This document shows positions 16,100 to 25,519 of a DNA stretch of 64,000 nt, one piece after another. The translations under genes and the position numbers were made by a program. The DNA is from Taklimakanibacter sp050251035. GTDB taxonomy: Bacteria > Pseudomonadota > Alphaproteobacteria > Rhizobiales > Aestuariivirgaceae. The notes under the pieces are model-generated. The model saw only the letters and a list, made by a program, of their open reading frames with translations, did not search any database and was not told the origin of the DNA. Positions within the stretch are counted from its first letter, which is position 1; each line of letters begins with the position of its first letter. The stretch lies in the NCBI GenBank assembly GCA_050251035.1, contig JBFWNN010000027.1, positions 1-64,000 of the forward strand, written 5' to 3'.

Positions 16100-17794
16100 A
16101 TGCCGACTGCCGCCGACAAGACTTCGCAACTGTTCGAGCGCGCCAAGAGCCATCACCGCTCCGGCAATCTAACCGCCGCGATTGCAGACTATGAAGCCCT
16201 GCTCAAGGACGATGCGACGGATGCCGATTGCCTGGGCCTTCTGGCGATGGCGCTCCATCAGTCGGGCCAGCACGATCTTGCGCGCGACAAATGGCTCGAA
16301 TGCCTGGCATTGCCCGCCGAGCCGCAGCTCCGGCTGCGCAATCTGAACAATTTCGTCGCCGCCCTGATTGCCGAGGACGTTGCGCCCGATGCGGCGACGG
16401 CAAAGCTGATTTCCGTGCCGGACTGGCCCGCGGCGCGCATCCCTTCGGCGCCGGAGAAGGATCTGATCATCTCCGCCGCCCGCGGCCTGTCACAGATCGG
16501 CAAGCGCGATGAAGCCCTCCGGCTGATCGATGGCACGGCGCGATTTGCCGGCGATGATCTGATCTTTGCCAGGAATCTGGCCGAGATTCTGATCGCAGCC
16601 GGGCAAGCGGAAACGGCCCGGCAGTTGCTGGCGAAGAGCACCGGGGTGGACAAGGGCAAGAGCGGCGAATGGCTTCTGGCGCGCGCCGGGGCCGCTCATG
16701 CGGCGGGCAAATATGAGGAGGCCTTCGCGCTGACCAGAGAAGCTGCCGCCGCCTTGCCGGTGCATATCACCGCGGCGGAGCCCGGACAGCGCTACCTCAT
16801 CGGCGTCATCAATCCGGCCCCTCCGATCGTCACGACGATCATGTCGCCGCAGCTCTTTCACTTTTCCAACAATTCACCGGCCAACCTCGCCTGGAAGCAC
16901 AACCACCTCTACCGGTTCTGGTCGGTTTTCCCGGAAACGCCGGGTGCCGCCGCTGCGGCGGACAAGCTGCCGCGTGCCGCTCTCATCCTCAACAACTGGG
17001 TCAATGGCGAGCGCCTGTCGACGCCGGATACGCTCGAACTGGTTGCCGGATTCGCCGACCGTTTCGGATTGCCGGTGCTCAATCATCCGCGCCAGGCGGC
17101 GCTCGCCACGCGCCAGCGCAATGCCGAACGCCTGTCGGGCATTCCGGGGCTTGTGGTTCCGCGCTTAGCGCGCTTCCGCAATGAGCCGGAAAAACGCCAG
17201 CTTGTGATCCGCGCCATTGCCGACACGATCGGCTTTCCGGTCATCATCCGCGATCCCTTTCGGCAGATGGGCAAGGCAGCCGAGAAGATCGCTTCAGCCG
17301 AGGCGCTGGCAATATACCTCGCCGGCCAGGCCGCCACCCAGCTCTATGCCATCCAGTTCATCGACAACCCGCTTGCCGGCGGGCTCTTCCGCAAGATCCG
17401 CGCCGCGGTCATCGGCGATGAGGTGATCATCGCCCATGTTCATTTCGACGTGCGCTGGAACGTGCATCGCGAACGTGATGCGGCATCCGCGGTGGAGGTT
17501 TCAGTACCTCCGGGAGAACAGGCTTTTGCCCAATCGATCCTGTTCAAGCCTGACGAAGCACTGGGCCCGACTGGCATCGCGGCGTTGCGCGCGATCCGCG
17601 AGCGCATCCCACTCGACTTCTACGGGATTGATTTCGACATCCTGCCCGATGGCAGGCTGGTTTTCTTTGAAGCCAATGCGGCGATGAATGTCAGCATGAC
17701 CGGCCAGAAGAGCAAAGGGGTCGCGCCCATACGTGCCCGGATGCGCGAAGCATTCCACCGCCTGATCCGCAGAACCGCCGGTTCGGCCAAATAA
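16100..17794 (+). CDS. TPR-repeat protein with C-terminal ATP-grasp-like domain
   Basis: 564 residues. The N-terminal 200 or so residues show TPR-like helices (HRSGNLTAAIADYEALLKDD, CLGLLAMALHQSGQHDLARD). Residues about 310-560 look like an ATP-grasp ligase: PGLVVPRLARF, FPVIIRDPFRQMGKA (nucleotide-binding loop position), YAIQFIDNPL, and DFYGIDFDILPDG with FFEANAAMN (E524, N526 as Mg ligands). Such proteins usually ligate a carboxylate to an amine. The substrate is unknown. No signal peptide is seen, so it is cytoplasmic. The gene lies 11 bases after tctB, and a link to the imported acid is possible but not shown. Confidence 0.68.
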   Translation: MPTAADKTSQLFERAKSHHRSGNLTAAIADYEALLKDDATDADCLGLLAMALHQSGQHDLARDKWLECLALPAEPQLRLRNLNNFVAALIAEDVAPDAATAKLISVPDWPAARIPSAPEKDLIISAARGLSQIGKRDEALRLIDGTARFAGDDLIFARNLAEILIAAGQAETARQLLAKSTGVDKGKSGEWLLARAGAAHAAGKYEEAFALTREAAAALPVHITAAEPGQRYLIGVINPAPPIVTTIMSPQLFHFSNNSPANLAWKHNHLYRFWSVFPETPGAAAAADKLPRAALILNNWVNGERLSTPDTLELVAGFADRFGLPVLNHPRQAALATRQRNAERLSGIPGLVVPRLARFRNEPEKRQLVIRAIADTIGFPVIIRDPFRQMGKAAEKIASAEALAIYLAGQAATQLYAIQFIDNPLAGGLFRKIRAAVIGDEVIIAHVHFDVRWNVHRERDAASAVEVSVPPGEQAFAQSILFKPDEALGPTGIAALRAIRERIPLDFYGIDFDILPDGRLVFFEANAAMNVSMTGQKSKGVAPIRARMREAFHRLIRRTAGSAK

Positions 17795-17796
17795 AA

Positions 17797-17816
17797 AAGG
17801 CCCCCTACGGGGCCTT
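17797..17816 (-). terminator. Rho-independent terminator of the minus-strand porin-like gene
   Basis: Perfect 8-bp stem AAGGCCCC/GGGGCCTT with loop CTAC. Read on the minus strand it is followed by TTTTTTAT, the expected U-tract, 19 bases after the outer-membrane protein stop. On the plus strand it has no U-tract, so it mainly serves the minus-strand gene. Confidence 0.85.
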
Positions 17817-17835
17817 ATGATGCGCTGTCTTCGTC

Positions 17836-18558
17836 TCAGAAGTGGAAGTTCACGCCGATGCGGGCGATGAAAATGTCTTCCAGCTTGATGAAATCGCCGA
17901 TCTCGGAATCTTCGGTGATGAACTCGGTGTCTTCCTTGTCGTCGAAGATCAGATAGAGGGCTTCTGCCTTGATGCTCCAATTCTCGTCGAAGGCATACTC
18001 AGCGCCGCCGCCAACGGCAAATCCGATATCATCAAGATCGACCTTGCCGGTCGCGTTGCCACCGCCATCGCCGTCATCTACTTCGAATTTGGTGTCGGTC
18101 CAGGCCACGCCGGCAGTGCCGAAAAGAAGGAAATTATCCATAGCGAAACCGGCTCGGGCACGCAGCGTGGCAACAAAGTCGGTATCGAACGAGACCTGCT
18201 CGCCTTCGAAATTTGTTAGTTCCTCATCCCAGTTGACGAAGGACACGTCACCTTCGATGCCGAGAACGAAATTGTTGATCTGCAAGTTATAGCCAGCCTG
18301 GAGACCGCCCAGGAAACCGTCGTCCTTCAGCTTGAAGGCACCTTCGCCACCGTCAAGGAAATCAAGACCGGGCACTGCATCTTCCGTCTGGTAGCTGCCC
18401 TTGAGGTCGATCCAGCCCCAGCCGACATGGCCGCCGACATAAAGGCCGGTCCAGTCATGCATATAAGGCTGCTCGACATCGGCCGCCATGACCGCACCGC
18501 TGAGGGCTGTCGAAAAGAAGAAACCGACTGTGAGTGCCGAAAGGCGCCGCGAAATCAT
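17836..18558 (-). CDS. Omp25-like outer-membrane beta-barrel protein
   Basis: 240 residues. Signal peptide about 1-26 (ending VMAADV). DWTGLYVGGHVGWGW at the mature start, GGLQAGYNLQINNFVLGIEGD, and the terminal IARIGVNFHF with C-terminal Phe fit an 8-stranded OmpA/Omp25-type barrel (outer membrane protein beta-barrel domain). Loops are acidic. The start at 18558 has a GGGGA ribosome site; the longer in-frame extension runs back through the upstream methyltransferase gene region and is not used. It carries its own terminator, so it is probably monocistronic. Confidence 0.88.
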   Translation of the reverse strand: MISRRLSALTVGFFFSTALSGAVMAADVEQPYMHDWTGLYVGGHVGWGWIDLKGSYQTEDAVPGLDFLDGGEGAFKLKDDGFLGGLQAGYNLQINNFVLGIEGDVSFVNWDEELTNFEGEQVSFDTDFVATLRARAGFAMDNFLLFGTAGVAWTDTKFEVDDGDGGGNATGKVDLDDIGFAVGGGAEYAFDENWSIKAEALYLIFDDKEDTEFITEDSEIGDFIKLEDIFIARIGVNFHF

Positions 18559-18698
18559 GATGTCCCCGCATCCCGTCACTGAGAACGACCCAAAGTCAAA
18601 ATCCCACAGTACGGGCGTCGGGACTATGACTTTTATGCAACACTGGAAATAATTTTGCAGCGGCGGCCCCTTCGGCCCCACACTACATAAATAGCTGA

Positions 18699-19517
18699 TT
18701 AATATGGGTTTTTCCAGCCCCAGGCTTGGAAGATGCGCGGCAGGGAGACGATCGTGTCGGGGCGCCGGTTGAAGTCCTCGAGCTCCCGGCTGATGCGGGC
18801 GATTTCCTCGGCGCTGGCGATGCCCTCGGCCTCGAGCCCGTCGGCGATCGCGGCGAAGGTCAGGGTCGCCACCTCTTTCGCCCCGCCTTGGCGCGAGAAG
18901 GGTTGGACCACCGTCGTCTGCACATCCTTGAAGCCCGCCGTCTCGAGCACGAGGTCCAGGCTGCGGCCGATGAGGGGATTGCCGCCGCGCCGCCGCGACA
19001 GAGCCATGTAGAGCTCGGCATAGGCCACGATGGTCGGCGAGTCGGGATGGGAAAAATGCCCGGCGATGTCGATGTCCTCCACCAGGATCATCCCGCCCGG
19101 TTTCAGCGCCGCCATCGCCTGGGCCAGCAGCGCCTGGGGCTCGGCGAGATGGGTGAGGATGAAGCGCGCATAGACGAGATCGACATCCTTGATCGGCCAT
19201 GGTTTCGCGACATCGATCGCCTCGAATGTGACATGGGCGATCCCTTGCTCCTGGGCCCCGGCGCGCGCCCAGGCCAGTTTCTCCGCATCGAGATCTATGC
19301 CCATGACCCGGCCGTCCGGCCCGACGCGGCGCGCCAAGGCGAACGTCACATCGCCACCGCCACAGCCGACATCGACGGCGGTGCGTCCGCTGAGCGGTCC
19401 GGCCCGGTCCAGATGCCACTCGGTTGTCGGCGCCAGCACACCGGCGAGGACGGCAAGGCGGGCGCGTCCGGTTTTCCCGCCCTTGATCGGGTAGGCCTTC
19501 AGAGCGTCAGTGGTCAT
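18699..19517 (-). CDS. Class I SAM-dependent methyltransferase
   Basis: 272 residues. The SAM motif is AVDVGCGGGDVTFALARRVG, followed by VMGIDLD (ribose-binding acid), DLVYARFILTHL and LKPGGMILVEDID. This is the general methyltransferase type that methylates small molecules or lipids; the substrate is unknown. The ATG at 19517 is preferred because AGAAGG sits nine bases before it; an ATG at 19526 directly abuts that ribosome site and adds three residues. It lies 28 bases downstream of prfC in the same direction, so co-transcription is possible. Confidence 0.85.
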   Translation of the reverse strand: MTTDALKAYPIKGGKTGRARLAVLAGVLAPTTEWHLDRAGPLSGRTAVDVGCGGGDVTFALARRVGPDGRVMGIDLDAEKLAWARAGAQEQGIAHVTFEAIDVAKPWPIKDVDLVYARFILTHLAEPQALLAQAMAALKPGGMILVEDIDIAGHFSHPDSPTIVAYAELYMALSRRRGGNPLIGRSLDLVLETAGFKDVQTTVVQPFSRQGGAKEVATLTFAAIADGLEAEGIASAEEIARISRELEDFNRRPDTIVSLPRIFQAWGWKNPY

Positions 19518-19545
19518 GCCGGCCATCCTTCTCGGGTGGGCTACG

Positions 19546-21141
19546 CTACACCTGCTTCTGGTAATCCTTCACATCGGCAAAGGCGATCTTGGGCCAGCGC
19601 TCCTGCTCATATTGCAGAAGGAATGCGCTGCCGGCCAGGAAGACCGGCGCCTGGTCGAGATCATGCGCCATGCCGGACCGGTTCGCCTCGATGAACCGCT
19701 CGAGCTCCTGGCCGTCGTCGGAGGATATCCAGCGGCAGATCGAGAAGCGCGGCGTCTCATAGGCGATCGGCAGGCCATATTCGCTCTGCAGGCGCTCGGC
19801 CAGCACGTCGAGCTGCAGGGCGCCGACGACGCCCACCATGGCATTCGATCCGTCATAAGGCAGGAAGAGCTGCACCACGCCCTCTTCCGCCATCTGCTGC
19901 AGCGCCTCGCGCAATTTCTTCGCCTTCATCGCGTCCTGCAATTTGATGCGGCGCAGGATTTCCGGCGCGAAGCTCGGCACGCCGCGAAACACCAGGTCCT
20001 CGCCTTCGGTGAGCGTGTCGCCGATGCGCAAGGTGCCGTGATTGGGAATGCCGACGACGTCGCCGGCATAGGCCTCGTCCGCCAAAGCGCGGTCCTGGGC
20101 GAAGAAGAATTGCGGCGCCGACAGGCTCATCGGCTTGGCGGTGCGCACCAGCTTCACCTTCATGCCGCGCTCGAGCTTGCCGGAGCAGACGCGCAGGAAG
20201 GCGATGCGGTCGCGGTGATTGGGATCCATATTGGCCTGGATCTTGAACACGAAGCCCGTCATCTTGGGCTCGTTCGCCTCGACCATGCGGCTTGCGGCCT
20301 GCTGGCTCCGCGGCGAGGGCGCATAGCTGCCGAGCCCGTTGATGAGGTCGCGCACGCCGTAATTCCTGAGCGCCGAGCCCCAGAAGACCGGCGTCAGATG
20401 GCCTTCGCGGAAAGACGTGAGATCGAAGGGCTTGGACGCCTCGCGCGCCAGGAGCACTTCCTCCTGGAAGGACTTCACTTCGTCGGCGGGCAGGAGGCTC
20501 GTCACCGCCGGATCGTCAGGCCCAGAGACCTGTCTCGGCGTCTCCTCTTCGTCCAGGCCGCGCACCGCGTTGCGGGCGAGGTCGTAAGTGCCGGCGAAGC
20601 TCCGCGCCCGCCCGACCGGCCAGGTCATCGGCGTGACATCGAGGGCGAGGGTCTTCTCGATCTCGTCCAAGAGGTCGAAGGGATCGCGCGCCTCGCGGTC
20701 CATCTTGTTGATGAAGGTGACGATCGGGATATCGCGCAGGCGGCAGACCTCGAACAATTTGCGGGTGCGCGCCTCGATGCCCTTGGCGGCGTCGATCACC
20801 ATGATCGCGGAATCGACCGCGGTCAGGGTGCGGTAGGTGTCCTCGGAGAAGTCGGCATGGCCCGGCGTGTCGAGCAGGTTGAAGACATGGCCGCCATATT
20901 CGAAGGTCATGACCGAGGTCACGACCGAGATGCCGCGCTGGCGCTCGATCGCCATCCAGTCGGAGCGGGTCGAGATGCGGTTCTTCTTGGCCTTGACCTC
21001 GCCGGCGAGCTGGATCGCCCCGCCGAATAGCAGCAGCTTCTCGGTCAAGGTGGTCTTGCCGGCGTCGGGATGCGAGATGACCGCGAAGGTGCGGCGCCGC
21101 GCCGCTTCCGTCGCTGCGGCGGATTTTTGCGAAATATCCAT
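19546..21141 (-). CDS. prfC: Peptide chain release factor 3
   Basis: 531 residues, full length for RF3. GTPase motifs: P-loop SHPDAGKTTLTEK, DTPGHADFS, NKMD, with the switch I region RGISVVTSVM. The C-terminal half holds the EF-G-like domains. RF3 recycles RF1/RF2 from the ribosome using GTP. The start at 21141 (MDISQK) is more usual; an in-frame ATG at 21174 would add 11 residues. It is divergent from sdhC. Confidence 0.96.
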   Translation of the reverse strand: MDISQKSAAATEAARRRTFAVISHPDAGKTTLTEKLLLFGGAIQLAGEVKAKKNRISTRSDWMAIERQRGISVVTSVMTFEYGGHVFNLLDTPGHADFSEDTYRTLTAVDSAIMVIDAAKGIEARTRKLFEVCRLRDIPIVTFINKMDREARDPFDLLDEIEKTLALDVTPMTWPVGRARSFAGTYDLARNAVRGLDEEETPRQVSGPDDPAVTSLLPADEVKSFQEEVLLAREASKPFDLTSFREGHLTPVFWGSALRNYGVRDLINGLGSYAPSPRSQQAASRMVEANEPKMTGFVFKIQANMDPNHRDRIAFLRVCSGKLERGMKVKLVRTAKPMSLSAPQFFFAQDRALADEAYAGDVVGIPNHGTLRIGDTLTEGEDLVFRGVPSFAPEILRRIKLQDAMKAKKLREALQQMAEEGVVQLFLPYDGSNAMVGVVGALQLDVLAERLQSEYGLPIAYETPRFSICRWISSDDGQELERFIEANRSGMAHDLDQAPVFLAGSAFLLQYEQERWPKIAFADVKDYQKQV

Positions 21142-21269
21142 GATTTGGGGCTCTTTTGCCCGGCCTCCTAGCATCTCAGGGCTGCCATGTCACCCCTGGC
21201 CATCCCGATCATTGCAGTGCAGCATGGACCGGGTTAATAAGACCTCCAGCATGAGACCAAACAAGACCA

Positions 21270-21674
21270 ATGGCTGAGACACATACCGACAAGCGGCCCT
21301 TGTCGCCGCATCTCCAGATATACCGGCCGATGCTGACCATGATGATGTCCATCGTGCACCGCATCACCGGCGCGGGCCTCTATTTCGGCATCATCCTCCT
21401 CGTCTGGTGGCTGCTCGCGGCGGCGATCTCGCCCGACTATTTCGCCATGGTGCAGGGCTTCTTCGGCCATTGGTTCGGCAAGCTCATCCTCTTCGGCTTC
21501 ACCTGGGCCCTCCTCCACCACATGTTGGGCGGCCTGCGCCATCTCCTGTGGGACACCGGCCACGGCTTCAAGCTCACCACCGTCGAGTGGCTCGCCCGCG
21601 CCAATCTCGCTTTGTCGATCATCGGGACCCTCGCCCTCTGGCTCGGCGTCTATCTGGCGAGGGGCACGCTATGA
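21270..21674 (+). CDS. sdhC: Succinate dehydrogenase cytochrome b556 subunit
   Basis: 134 residues, three membrane helices. RPLSPHLQIYRP at the N-terminus and SIVHRITG (quinone-site Ser/Arg region) are family markers; HHMLGGLRHLLWD carries the heme-ligand histidine candidates. It anchors complex II in the inner membrane. Its stop overlaps the sdhD start (ATGA at 21671). First gene of the sdhCDAB operon. Confidence 0.96.
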   Translation: MAETHTDKRPLSPHLQIYRPMLTMMMSIVHRITGAGLYFGIILLVWWLLAAAISPDYFAMVQGFFGHWFGKLILFGFTWALLHHMLGGLRHLLWDTGHGFKLTTVEWLARANLALSIIGTLALWLGVYLARGTL

Positions 21675-22042
21675 GAACACCGCTCGGCACCGTATTGGGC
21701 CTCGGCTCCGCCAAAGCCGGCACCGAGCATTGGTGGCTGCAACGCGTCACCGCGGTCGCCAACATCCCGCTGGTCATCTTCCTCATCCTCTTCATCCTGT
21801 GCCATCTGGGCGTCGACCGCGCTGGCCTGATAGCCAGCGTCAAGCACCCGCTCATCGCCATCGGCCTCGTCCTCTCCTTCCTCTCCATTTTGTGGCACAT
21901 GCGCCTCGGCATGCAGACCGTCATCGAGGACTATGTGCATGGCGGCTGGCGCGTGCCCTTGCTCCTCGCCAATCTCTTCTTCACCACCGCCTTGGGAATC
22001 GCCGCCCTCTATGCGATCCTGTCTTTAAGCTTCGGAGCCTGA
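21671..22042 (+). CDS. sdhD: Succinate dehydrogenase membrane anchor subunit
   Basis: 123 residues, three membrane helices. HWWLQRVTAVANIPL at the N-terminus and SILWHMRLGMQTVIEDYVHG (heme-ligand His, quinone-site residues) are typical of alphaproteobacterial SdhD. The real start is the ATG at 21671, overlapping the sdhC stop; the longer frame reading back through sdhC is rejected. It precedes sdhA by four bases. Confidence 0.95.
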   Translation: MRTPLGTVLGLGSAKAGTEHWWLQRVTAVANIPLVIFLILFILCHLGVDRAGLIASVKHPLIAIGLVLSFLSILWHMRLGMQTVIEDYVHGGWRVPLLLANLFFTTALGIAALYAILSLSFGA

Positions 22043-22046
22043 GCGC

Positions 22047-23891
22047 ATGGCCGCGCCCAAAACCAACGGATCAGCCGCGCCCAAGTCCTTCGCGATCGGC
22101 GACCGCGCCTATCCGGTCACCGATCACAGTTTCGACGTGCTGGTCGTCGGCGCCGGCGGCTCGGGCCTCAGGGCCACGCTCGGCGCCTCGCAGTCGGGCC
22201 TCAGGACCGCCTGCATCTCGAAGGTCTTCCCCACCCGCTCGCACACGGTCGCCGCGCAAGGCGGCATCGCCGCCTCGCTCGGCAATATGGGCCCCGACAA
22301 CTGGCGCTGGCACATGTATGACACGGTCAAGGGCGCCGACTGGCTGGGCGACCAGGACGCCATCGAATATATGTGCCGCAACGCGCCCGTCGCCGTCTAT
22401 GAGCTCGAGCATTTCGGCATGCCCTTCTCGCGCACCGAAGAGGGCACGATCTATCAGCGTCCCTTCGGCGGCCATATGATGAATTTCGGCGACGGCCCGC
22501 CGGTGCAGCGCACCTGCGCCGTCGCCGACCGCACCGGCCATGCCATGCTGCATACGCTCTATGGCCAGTCGCTGCGCTATTCGGCCGAGTTCTTCATCGA
22601 ATATTTCGCCCTCGACCTCATCATGGAGGACGGCGCCTGCCGCGGCGTGATGGCGATCAGCCTGGAAGACGGCTCTATCCATCGCATCCGTGCCCACCGC
22701 ACCATCCTCGCCACCGGCGGCTATGGCCGGGCCTATTTCTCCGCCACCTCCGCCCATACCTGCACCGGCGACGGCAATGCCATGGTGCTGCGCGCCGGCC
22801 TTCCCTTGCAGGACATGGAATTCGTCCAGTTCCATCCGACCGGCGTCTATGGCGCGGGTGTCCTCATCACCGAGGGCGCGCGCGGCGAGGGCGGCTATCT
22901 CACCAATTCGGAAGGCGAGCGCTTCATGGAGCGTTACGCGCCCTCCGCCAAGGACCTCGCCTCGCGCGACGTCGTCTCGCGCTCGATGACCATCGAGATC
23001 CGCGAGGGCCGCGGCTTGGGACCCGAGAAGGACCATATCCATCTCCATCTCGAACATCTCGACCCCAAGATCCTCGAGGAGCGCCTGCCCGGCATCAGCG
23101 AATCGGCCAAGATCTTCGCCAATGTCGACGTCACCCGCGATCCGATTCCGATCGTGCCGACGGTGCATTACAATATGGGCGGCGTGCCCACCAACTATCA
23201 CGGCCAGGCGCTCGCCGGCGACCCGCAGGATCCCGAAAAGGTCGTGCCGGGACTCTATGCGGTGGGCGAGGCCGCCTGCGTCTCCGTCCATGGCGCCAAC
23301 CGTCTCGGCTCCAACTCGCTCATCGACCTCGTCGTCTTCGGCCGCGCCGCGGCGCTCAAATGCGCCGAGGAGATCGAGCCCAACACGCCGCATGCCGAAT
23401 TGCCGAAGGACGCGGGCGAGGCTTCGGTCGCCAGGCTCGACCGCTTTCGCTTCGCCGACGGCGGCACGCCAACGGCGAAGCTGCGCGATCGCATGCAGCG
23501 CACCATGCAGAGCAACTGCGCGGTGTTCCGCACCGGCGATATCCTCGCGGAAGGGGCCAGACTCATCGACGAGGTCTGGCGCGCGACCGACGACATCAAG
23601 GTCTCGGACCGCTCCCTGATCTGGAATTCCGACCTGGTCGAGACGCTCGAATATGACAATCTGATCCTGCAGGCGGCGGTGACGGTCGAGGGCGCGCTCG
23701 CCCGCGCCGAGAGCCGCGGCGCCCATGCGCGCGAGGACTTCCCCGAGCGCGACGACAAGGACTGGATGAAGCACACGCTCTCCTGGGCCGACGACGCAGG
23801 GCGCAAGGTGCGCCTCGATTACCGCCCGGTGCACACCTACACCTTGTCCAACGACATCGCCTATATCAAGCCGAAGGCGCGGGTCTATTAG
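22047..23891 (+). CDS. sdhA: Succinate dehydrogenase flavoprotein subunit
   Basis: 614 residues. FAD fold VVGAGGSGLRATLGASQSG; the covalent-FAD histidine is in TRSHTVAAQGG; HPTGVYGAG and the catalytic Arg region (SVHGANRLGSNSLIDL) are intact. It oxidises succinate to fumarate in the matrix-facing part of complex II. Tightly packed between sdhD and sdhB. Confidence 0.98.
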   Translation: MAAPKTNGSAAPKSFAIGDRAYPVTDHSFDVLVVGAGGSGLRATLGASQSGLRTACISKVFPTRSHTVAAQGGIAASLGNMGPDNWRWHMYDTVKGADWLGDQDAIEYMCRNAPVAVYELEHFGMPFSRTEEGTIYQRPFGGHMMNFGDGPPVQRTCAVADRTGHAMLHTLYGQSLRYSAEFFIEYFALDLIMEDGACRGVMAISLEDGSIHRIRAHRTILATGGYGRAYFSATSAHTCTGDGNAMVLRAGLPLQDMEFVQFHPTGVYGAGVLITEGARGEGGYLTNSEGERFMERYAPSAKDLASRDVVSRSMTIEIREGRGLGPEKDHIHLHLEHLDPKILEERLPGISESAKIFANVDVTRDPIPIVPTVHYNMGGVPTNYHGQALAGDPQDPEKVVPGLYAVGEAACVSVHGANRLGSNSLIDLVVFGRAAALKCAEEIEPNTPHAELPKDAGEASVARLDRFRFADGGTPTAKLRDRMQRTMQSNCAVFRTGDILAEGARLIDEVWRATDDIKVSDRSLIWNSDLVETLEYDNLILQAAVTVEGALARAESRGAHAREDFPERDDKDWMKHTLSWADDAGRKVRLDYRPVHTYTLSNDIAYIKPKARVY

Positions 23892-23905
23892 GAGTTACGA
23901 TTGAG

Positions 23906-24682
23906 ATGGTCGCCTTCAGCCTTCCGCAGAATTCCAAGGTCGATACCGGCAAGGCCTGGCCCAGGCCGGAAGGCGGCGACCTCAAGGAGTTCCGCATCTA
24001 TCGCTGGTCGCCGGACGATCACCGCAATCCGCGCCTCGACACCTATCATGTCGATCTCAAATCCTGCGGACCGATGGTCCTCGACGCGCTCATCAAGATC
24101 AAGAACGAGCAGGATGCGACGCTGACCTTCCGGCGGTCGTGCCGCGAGGGCATTTGCGGCTCCTGCGCCATGAATATCGACGGCACCAACACGCTGGCGT
24201 GCCTCAAGTCGATCGTGGACGTGAAGGGGCCGGTCAAGATCTATCCCTTGCCGCATATGCCGGTGGTCAAGGACCTCGTCCCCGACATGACGCGCTTCTA
24301 TGCCCAGCACCGCTCGATCGAGCCCTGGCTCAAGACCGTCACGCCGACGCCGCAGATCGAGTGGAAACAATCGCGCGCCGACCGCGAGAAGCTCGACGGG
24401 CTCTATGAGTGCATCCTGTGCGCCTGCTGCTCGACCTCGTGCCCGAGCTACTGGTGGAACGGCGAGCGCTATCTGGGCCCGGCCGTATTGTTGCAGGCCT
24501 ATCGCTGGCTGATCGACAGCCGCGACGAGGCGACGGGCGAAAGGCTCGACAATCTGGAAGACCCGTTCCGGCTCTATCGCTGCCACACCATCATGAACTG
24601 CGCCAAGGCCTGCCCCAAGCATCTGAACCCGGCCAAGGCCATCGCCGAGATCAAGAAGATGATGGTCGAGCGCCGGCTCTGA
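23906..24682 (+). CDS. sdhB: Succinate dehydrogenase iron-sulfur subunit
   Basis: 258 residues. All cluster motifs are present: CREGICGSCAMNIDGTNTLAC for [2Fe-2S] (the run is shortened in practice to CREGICGSC and the distal Cys), CILCACCSTSCP for [4Fe-4S] and CHTIMNCAKACPKHLNP for the remaining ligands. It passes electrons from FAD to ubiquinone. The ATG at 23906 follows GGAG by 11 bases. Last gene of the operon, converging with the ABC transporter genes over a strong stem-loop. Confidence 0.97.
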   Translation: MVAFSLPQNSKVDTGKAWPRPEGGDLKEFRIYRWSPDDHRNPRLDTYHVDLKSCGPMVLDALIKIKNEQDATLTFRRSCREGICGSCAMNIDGTNTLACLKSIVDVKGPVKIYPLPHMPVVKDLVPDMTRFYAQHRSIEPWLKTVTPTPQIEWKQSRADREKLDGLYECILCACCSTSCPSYWWNGERYLGPAVLLQAYRWLIDSRDEATGERLDNLEDPFRLYRCHTIMNCAKACPKHLNPAKAIAEIKKMMVERRL

Positions 24683-24683
24683 T

Positions 24684-24712
24684 TGCCTCGCCCCGCGCAG
24701 CGGGGCGAGGCA
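24684..24712. terminator. Strong stem-loop after sdhB
   Basis: 13-bp perfect stem TGCCTCGCCCCGC/GCGGGGCGAGGCA with a GCA loop, starting two bases after the sdhB stop. There is no U-tract on either strand, so it may act as a Rho-assisted end or an mRNA 3' stabiliser rather than a classical terminator. Confidence 0.6.
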
Positions 24713-24751
24713 GGGGCCCTTTGCGACGCAATGGGACGGTGAGGGGCGCCT

Positions 24752-25519
24752 TCATCCCCGATACTTGCTCACCCGCAGCGCCAGCGCCGCGAGCCCTACC
24801 GTCAGCACCAGCAGGATGGTCGCGATCGCGTTGATCGAAGGATCGAGCGTGGTGCGCATCTTGCCCCAGACGAAGGTCGAGAGCGTGTTGCCGCCGCCGA
24901 TGGTGAAGGAGGCGATGATGAAATCGTCGAGCGAGATCGCGGCGCTGACCAGGGCGGCGCCGACCAGCGCGCTCGCGATCTGCGGCAAGGTGACGAGCCG
25001 GAAGGCGGTGAAGCGCGACGCGCCGAGATCACGCGCCGCATCGACCGTCGCCTGATCGAAGCGGGCGAGCCGCGCCATCACGATCAGGATGACGAAAGGC
25101 TGCGCCACCAGGATATGGCCGAGCACGACGACCGGGAGGCCGAGGCGCAGGCCGAGGCCGCGCACGATGAGGACGACGATGGCGATGGCGACGACGAGCG
25201 GCGGCAGCAGCACCGGCAGCGACAAAGCCGCAAGGAAGCCGCGCTGGGCGCCAGGCGTCACCTTCATGAGGCCGATGGCCGCCAGCGTGCCGGTCGCCGT
25301 GGCGAGGACCGCCGTCGCCAGCGCCACGACGAAGCTCGCCCGGAAGGCCGTGAGGAAGCCCGTGTCGGCGGCGAGCCTCGCATACCAGTCGAGGGTGAGC
25401 CCGCCCATGGGAAAGCCGATCAGCGCGTTCGATCCGAAGGAGAAGAGGACGACGAGCAGGATCGGCCCCAGCATGAAGACGAGGAAGAGGGCGAGGACGG
25501 CGCGCCACAGCCAGGTCAT
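24752..25519 (-). CDS. Polyamine/spermidine-type ABC transporter permease (PotC-like)
   Basis: 255 residues, six membrane segments. The cytoplasmic EAA-type loop is DAARDLGASRFTAFRLVTLP. FSFGSNALIGFPMGGLTLDWY at the N-terminus is typical of PotC/YdcV-type permeases. The ATG at 25519 overlaps the preceding permease stop (ATGA); the longer open frame continuing through the upstream permease gene is not real. It is the last gene of the ABC cluster. Confidence 0.9.
   Translation of the reverse strand: MTWLWRAVLALFLVFMLGPILLVVLFSFGSNALIGFPMGGLTLDWYARLAADTGFLTAFRASFVVALATAVLATATGTLAAIGLMKVTPGAQRGFLAALSLPVLLPPLVVAIAIVVLIVRGLGLRLGLPVVVLGHILVAQPFVILIVMARLARFDQATVDAARDLGASRFTAFRLVTLPQIASALVGAALVSAAISLDDFIIASFTIGGGNTLSTFVWGKMRTTLDPSINAIATILLVLTVGLAALALRVSKYRG

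Noticed and set aside
17836..19419. Apparent 527-residue fusion of methyltransferase region and outer-membrane protein
   Set aside because: The N-terminal part is out of frame with the real methyltransferase; the signal peptide and ribosome site fix the start at 18558.
19510..21030. Long plus-strand open frame opposite prfC
   Set aside because: It lies antisense to a well-conserved release factor; the composition is that of a complementary shadow, with no recognisable domain.
22071..23834. Long minus-strand open frame opposite sdhA
   Set aside because: Antisense to a highly conserved complex II subunit.
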